A model generated the notes under the pieces. The model was not told where the DNA came from. It ran no database searches and saw nothing but the letters and a program-made list of their open reading frames with translations. The position numbers and the translations under genes were made by a program. A stretch of 64,000 bases of DNA from Iamia sp038233075 (GTDB lineage Bacteria > Actinomycetota > Acidimicrobiia > Acidimicrobiales > Iamiaceae): positions 115,816-179,815 of the forward strand of contig JBBSMQ010000002.1 in assembly GCA_038233075.1 (NCBI GenBank). Reading direction: 5' to 3'. Positions 61,537-64,000 of the stretch are shown here, piece after piece. The number at the start of each line of letters is the position of its first letter. Within the stretch, counting starts at the first letter, position 1.

Positions 61537-62451
61537 GTGAGAACACGAACTTGGAGACGGGGCGTCGTGGCCGTGATCGCCGGGTTGGCGCTCGTGCTGA
61601 CTGCCTGCGAGCGGGTCCCGGTGAAGAACCCGCCGCCCGGCGGCGGCCCCGTGGTGACCGACACCTTCCGACTCGGCCCGTTCGACCTCGAGGCCGGGGA
61701 AGACGTCGAGACCACGTTGCCGGCGCCCCGGCCGGACGGCGCCTTCGGCATGGTGGGCATGCGCTTCCGGGTCGTGGATGACCAGGGCAACGACATGTCG
61801 ATGATGCAGGGGGTGCACCTGCACCACATCGTGATGCAGAACACCACCGACGTCGATCGCCTGTGCACGGGCCGCAAGGAGCGCTTCGCCGGGTCCGGAG
61901 GCGAGTACACGCCGATCGACCTCCCCGACCCGTACGCCTACCTAGTGGAGGCGAACGATCAGTGGCGCGCCCAGTTCCACCTCATGAACATGGGCCCCAA
62001 CAGCACCGACCGCACCCTCTACATCGAGTACGACCTCGACTACCAGCCCGCGGCCACGCCTGACAACGTCCGGCCGGTGATGCCGCTCTACATGGACACC
62101 ACCGGCTGCGGCAACTCCCAGTACGCGGTGCCCGGTGACGGCGGTCCGGGCAGCGTGCACGTCAACGAGGCGTCCTGGACCGCTCCTCGCGACGGCATCG
62201 CCGTCTGGACCGGTTCGCACATGCACAGGGGCGGGATCCGCGGCCAGCTCATCGGCCCGTCGGGCTCGTGGTGTGACTCGGACGCCGAGTACAACGCCAT
62301 GGGCCACCTGACCGGGATCTCCTCGTGCCAGCTGCACCACCAACTGAAGGCCGGCGAGGACTACACGGTGAGGATCGAGTACGAGAACGACGAACCCATC
62401 CCCGACGCCATGGGGCTGAACTTCACCTACGTGTGGTGGGGCACGCAGTAG
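61537..62451 (+). CDS. exported lipoprotein resembling copper type II ascorbate-dependent monooxygenases
   Basis: 304 residues from GTG 61537 (AGGAGAC upstream). Signal peptide with lipobox LVLTACERV. The beta-rich body shows two metal-type motifs seen in the PHM/DBH monooxygenase fold: VHLHHIVMQN (HH pair, near residue 92) and GSHMHRGGIRGQL (HxH, near 228), with CQLHH and a Met later. TGCGNS and the paired Cys in SWCDSD could form disulfides. Next to the copper operon it is a good candidate for a copper enzyme or copper store on the cell surface. Activity is unproven; other two-domain copper-binding proteins are possible. Confidence 0.72.
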   Translation: MRTRTWRRGVVAVIAGLALVLTACERVPVKNPPPGGGPVVTDTFRLGPFDLEAGEDVETTLPAPRPDGAFGMVGMRFRVVDDQGNDMSMMQGVHLHHIVMQNTTDVDRLCTGRKERFAGSGGEYTPIDLPDPYAYLVEANDQWRAQFHLMNMGPNSTDRTLYIEYDLDYQPAATPDNVRPVMPLYMDTTGCGNSQYAVPGDGGPGSVHVNEASWTAPRDGIAVWTGSHMHRGGIRGQLIGPSGSWCDSDAEYNAMGHLTGISSCQLHHQLKAGEDYTVRIEYENDEPIPDAMGLNFTYVWWGTQ

Positions 62452-62504
62452 GCGCTGCCCAGGACACCTACCGCTCGCCGCCCGGTCGCTCCAGTCGACC
62501 CGCG

Positions 62505-62691
62505 ACAGATGGGACGGGCCCCGGTCGGTTCCGCCCAGATCCGCGCCATGGCACGACGCACAGTTCGCTGCGTACAGCGCGGCGCCGTCGGGGGCCTGAT
62601 CGAGCGAGGATGACGTCGAGCTCGAACCGCCACACGCGGCGAACAGCGCCGCACCAGCGGCTAGGAGACGGCTCGGGTGGTTCGATGACAA
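62505..62691 (-). pseudogene. cytochrome c lipoprotein fragment
   Basis: From TTG 62691 the minus strand reads SSNHPSRLLAAGAALFAACGG (lipobox) and APDGAALYAANCASCHGADLGGTDRGPSHLS, a haem c motif CASCH with the usual start of a small c-type cytochrome. After about 62505 the homology ends and the frame runs antisense into the lipoprotein gene, so the 3' part is lost. Just upstream, at about 62690-62790 on the same strand in another frame, AYAWLLRLGDAIVVIEPPE looks like the end of a WYL-domain regulator. The 418-base gap 62452-62869 thus holds gene debris only. Confidence 0.6.
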
Positions 62692-62869
62692 CGATGGCGT
62701 CGCCGAGGCGGAGCAGCCAGGCGTAGGCCACGTCGACCGATTCGGCCGGGATCGTCATCATCGGTGGCGCCCCGCCGCCCACACCCAAGATTTCCCCTCC
62801 CGGGACGGCATGCGAGGGCCCCGGGCCGGACGATCTCTCGACACCTTCACGCTCTGAGCGCGCGCCCCG

Positions 62870-64000
62870 TCAGCTCGACGTGATCCCCCGCCGGAGGGTG
62901 CGCTCGCCGGCCGCCACGGCCACCCGGGTCGCATCACCCAACACCGAGCGCACGATGTCGAGCCGTTGTTGCTTCAGGCTGTACCGACGAACCGGATCGG
63001 TGTCGGCCTCGTACATGTAGGTGTCCATGGTGACCTCGACCTGGATCGCATGGACGCCGTCGGCGGGATCGTGATGCTTGCGCGTGATGAACCCGCCCGA
63101 GTACGGGACGTTCTCCGCCACGGTGATGCCCAGGTCGAGAGGTGCGAATCCGGCTTCGAGCGCGCCAAGGAACGCGTCGATGATCGCTTCGTCGGCCGAC
63201 GTGCCACCCAATGTGCCGACCACGACGTTGTCGCGCGGCTCGCCCTCGTCGTGCACGCGTCCCAGACCGACCGAGGTCATCGAATGACCATCGATCAGCA
63301 ACGCCCAACCATGGCGCCGCCGAGCTGCATCGACGAGCAGGTCGACCAGGTCGTGGTAGAGGTCGTAGTAGCGAAGGACCTCGTCGACCTCGTCCTCGTC
63401 GTAGGGGCGGAGCAAGATCGGCTCGTCGTCCACCGTGTAGTACTCGTGCGGCGGGTTGTGGAGGTGCCGGGGGACCTGAGCTCCTTCTGCACCGGATCGA
63501 CCGCGGTTCATGTCCAGGAAGTACGGCGTGAGCCTGCTGACCACCTGGGTGGCGGACAGCTGCTCGTAGAGGAGGTGGCTGAGCAGGTCGATCTCGACGA
63601 GGGTCGCGTCGTCGCTCGGGAACCGGTCGACGAAGCGCTCGGGCACCAACACGCCGGCGTGGGGAACGGACACGACGACCGGGGTGTCGTCCAGAGCGAA
63701 CGAGCCGGGAGCCGGTCGCACCTCGACGAGGGCCCGGCCCGACAGCTGGTGCGCCTCGTGCGCGAACACGTCCACGACGTCGACCGGGGCGACGTCGACT
63801 CCGTCGCGGCGGTACATGCGGTCGACACGACGGTCGAGGTCCAGCACGGGTCGGCGGTGGATCAGGGTTCCGGGGCTGGCGGCCTGGCCACTGCGCTCGT
63901 TCTCGAGGCGGTCGAGCACCTTCTCCGCCAGGACGACACCGTGGGTCTTGAGCAGCCCCTCGCCCCCCGGGAACGCGTTGATCTCCAACACCCGGCCCGA
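62870..64000 (-). CDS. ATP-grasp / N-formylglutamate amidohydrolase fusion, 3' part (runs off window)
   Basis: 377 codons are in the window, open at the right edge. The first visible 35 residues (SGRVLEINAFPGGEGLLKTHG) are the end of an ATP-grasp domain like that of glutathione synthetase. The rest is an N-formylglutamate amidohydrolase-type zinc hydrolase: VVSVPHAGVLVPERF near residue 108, LDMNRGRS near 160, LLIDGHSMTSVG near 232 and PYSGGFITRKHHDP near 297. Such fusions could make and trim a peptide-like compound. The true start lies outside the window. Confidence 0.82.
   Translation of the reverse strand, partial: SGRVLEINAFPGGEGLLKTHGVVLAEKVLDRLENERSGQAASPGTLIHRRPVLDLDRRVDRMYRRDGVDVAPVDVVDVFAHEAHQLSGRALVEVRPAPGSFALDDTPVVVSVPHAGVLVPERFVDRFPSDDATLVEIDLLSHLLYEQLSATQVVSRLTPYFLDMNRGRSGAEGAQVPRHLHNPPHEYYTVDDEPILLRPYDEDEVDEVLRYYDLYHDLVDLLVDAARRRHGWALLIDGHSMTSVGLGRVHDEGEPRDNVVVGTLGGTSADEAIIDAFLGALEAGFAPLDLGITVAENVPYSGGFITRKHHDPADGVHAIQVEVTMDTYMYEADTDPVRRYSLKQQRLDIVRSVLGDATRVAVAAGERTLRRGITSS

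Noticed and set aside
61942..62691. 250-codon minus-strand frame as a full cytochrome c
   Set aside because: Only the first 60 codons are cytochrome-like; the rest is antisense to the copper lipoprotein.

Overview
The window is high-GC chromosomal DNA with actinobacterial features: GTG/TTG starts, tight ATGA/GTGA gene overlaps, and -10-like hexamers 6-7 bases before several start codons (leaderless genes). A red-type RuBisCO operon (cbbLSX, CbbR), phosphoribulokinase, GlpX-type fructose bisphosphatase and class I aldolase point to a CO2-fixing actinobacterium. A member of the Acidimicrobiia is my best guess, inferred from gene content and not proven.

Layout. 1-5.3 kb: general metabolism (oxidoreductase fragment, Baeyer-Villiger-like monooxygenase, metallo-beta-lactamase hydrolase, epoxide hydrolase, ComB-like phosphatase). 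5.3-16.8 kb: Calvin-cycle region with glpX-prk, a NarL-type two-component pair, aldolase, a stand-alone NuoF-like flavoprotein with a CBS protein, and divergent cbbR | cbbL-cbbS-cbbX. 17.0-34.2 kb: an integrated mobile element in tRNA-Arg(CCT). It is bounded by 52-bp direct repeats with one mismatch and carries a tyrosine integrase, an excisionase-like protein, a MobF relaxase-helicase, two decayed transposases, a single-chain Type ISP restriction-modification enzyme and a 1325-residue nuclease/STAND-NTPase protein that looks like an antiphage effector. A broken integrase fragment just outside the right repeat suggests repeated use of this site.

34.8-38.9 kb: an envelope/redox cluster (rhodanese lipoprotein, cupredoxin lipoprotein, DUF2752 protein, Lgt-like protein) with a striking divergent operator pair. 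38.9-49.8 kb: metal homeostasis. A decayed copy of a zinc/manganese ABC transporter is followed by BlaI and an M56 peptidase, a small metallothionein-like protein with a frameshifted MerR regulator, Zur-like and ArsR-like regulators, and an intact transporter copy. 49.9-58.05 kb: a minus-strand Nuo-like operon (A, NuoB/D-like fusion, H, J, K, L, M, N) that lacks NuoC, E, F, G and I and whose NuoB-like part has no N2 cysteines. 58.1-62.5 kb: copper module (CsoR, CopZ, a 57-residue membrane protein, CopA, a copper-monooxygenase-like lipoprotein). 62.5-64.0 kb: gene remnants and the 3' part of an ATP-grasp/N-formylglutamate amidohydrolase fusion running off the end.

The strongest candidates for undescribed biology are the nuclease-STAND protein next to the Type ISP enzyme in the tRNA-Arg island, and the reduced Nuo-like complex in an autotroph.
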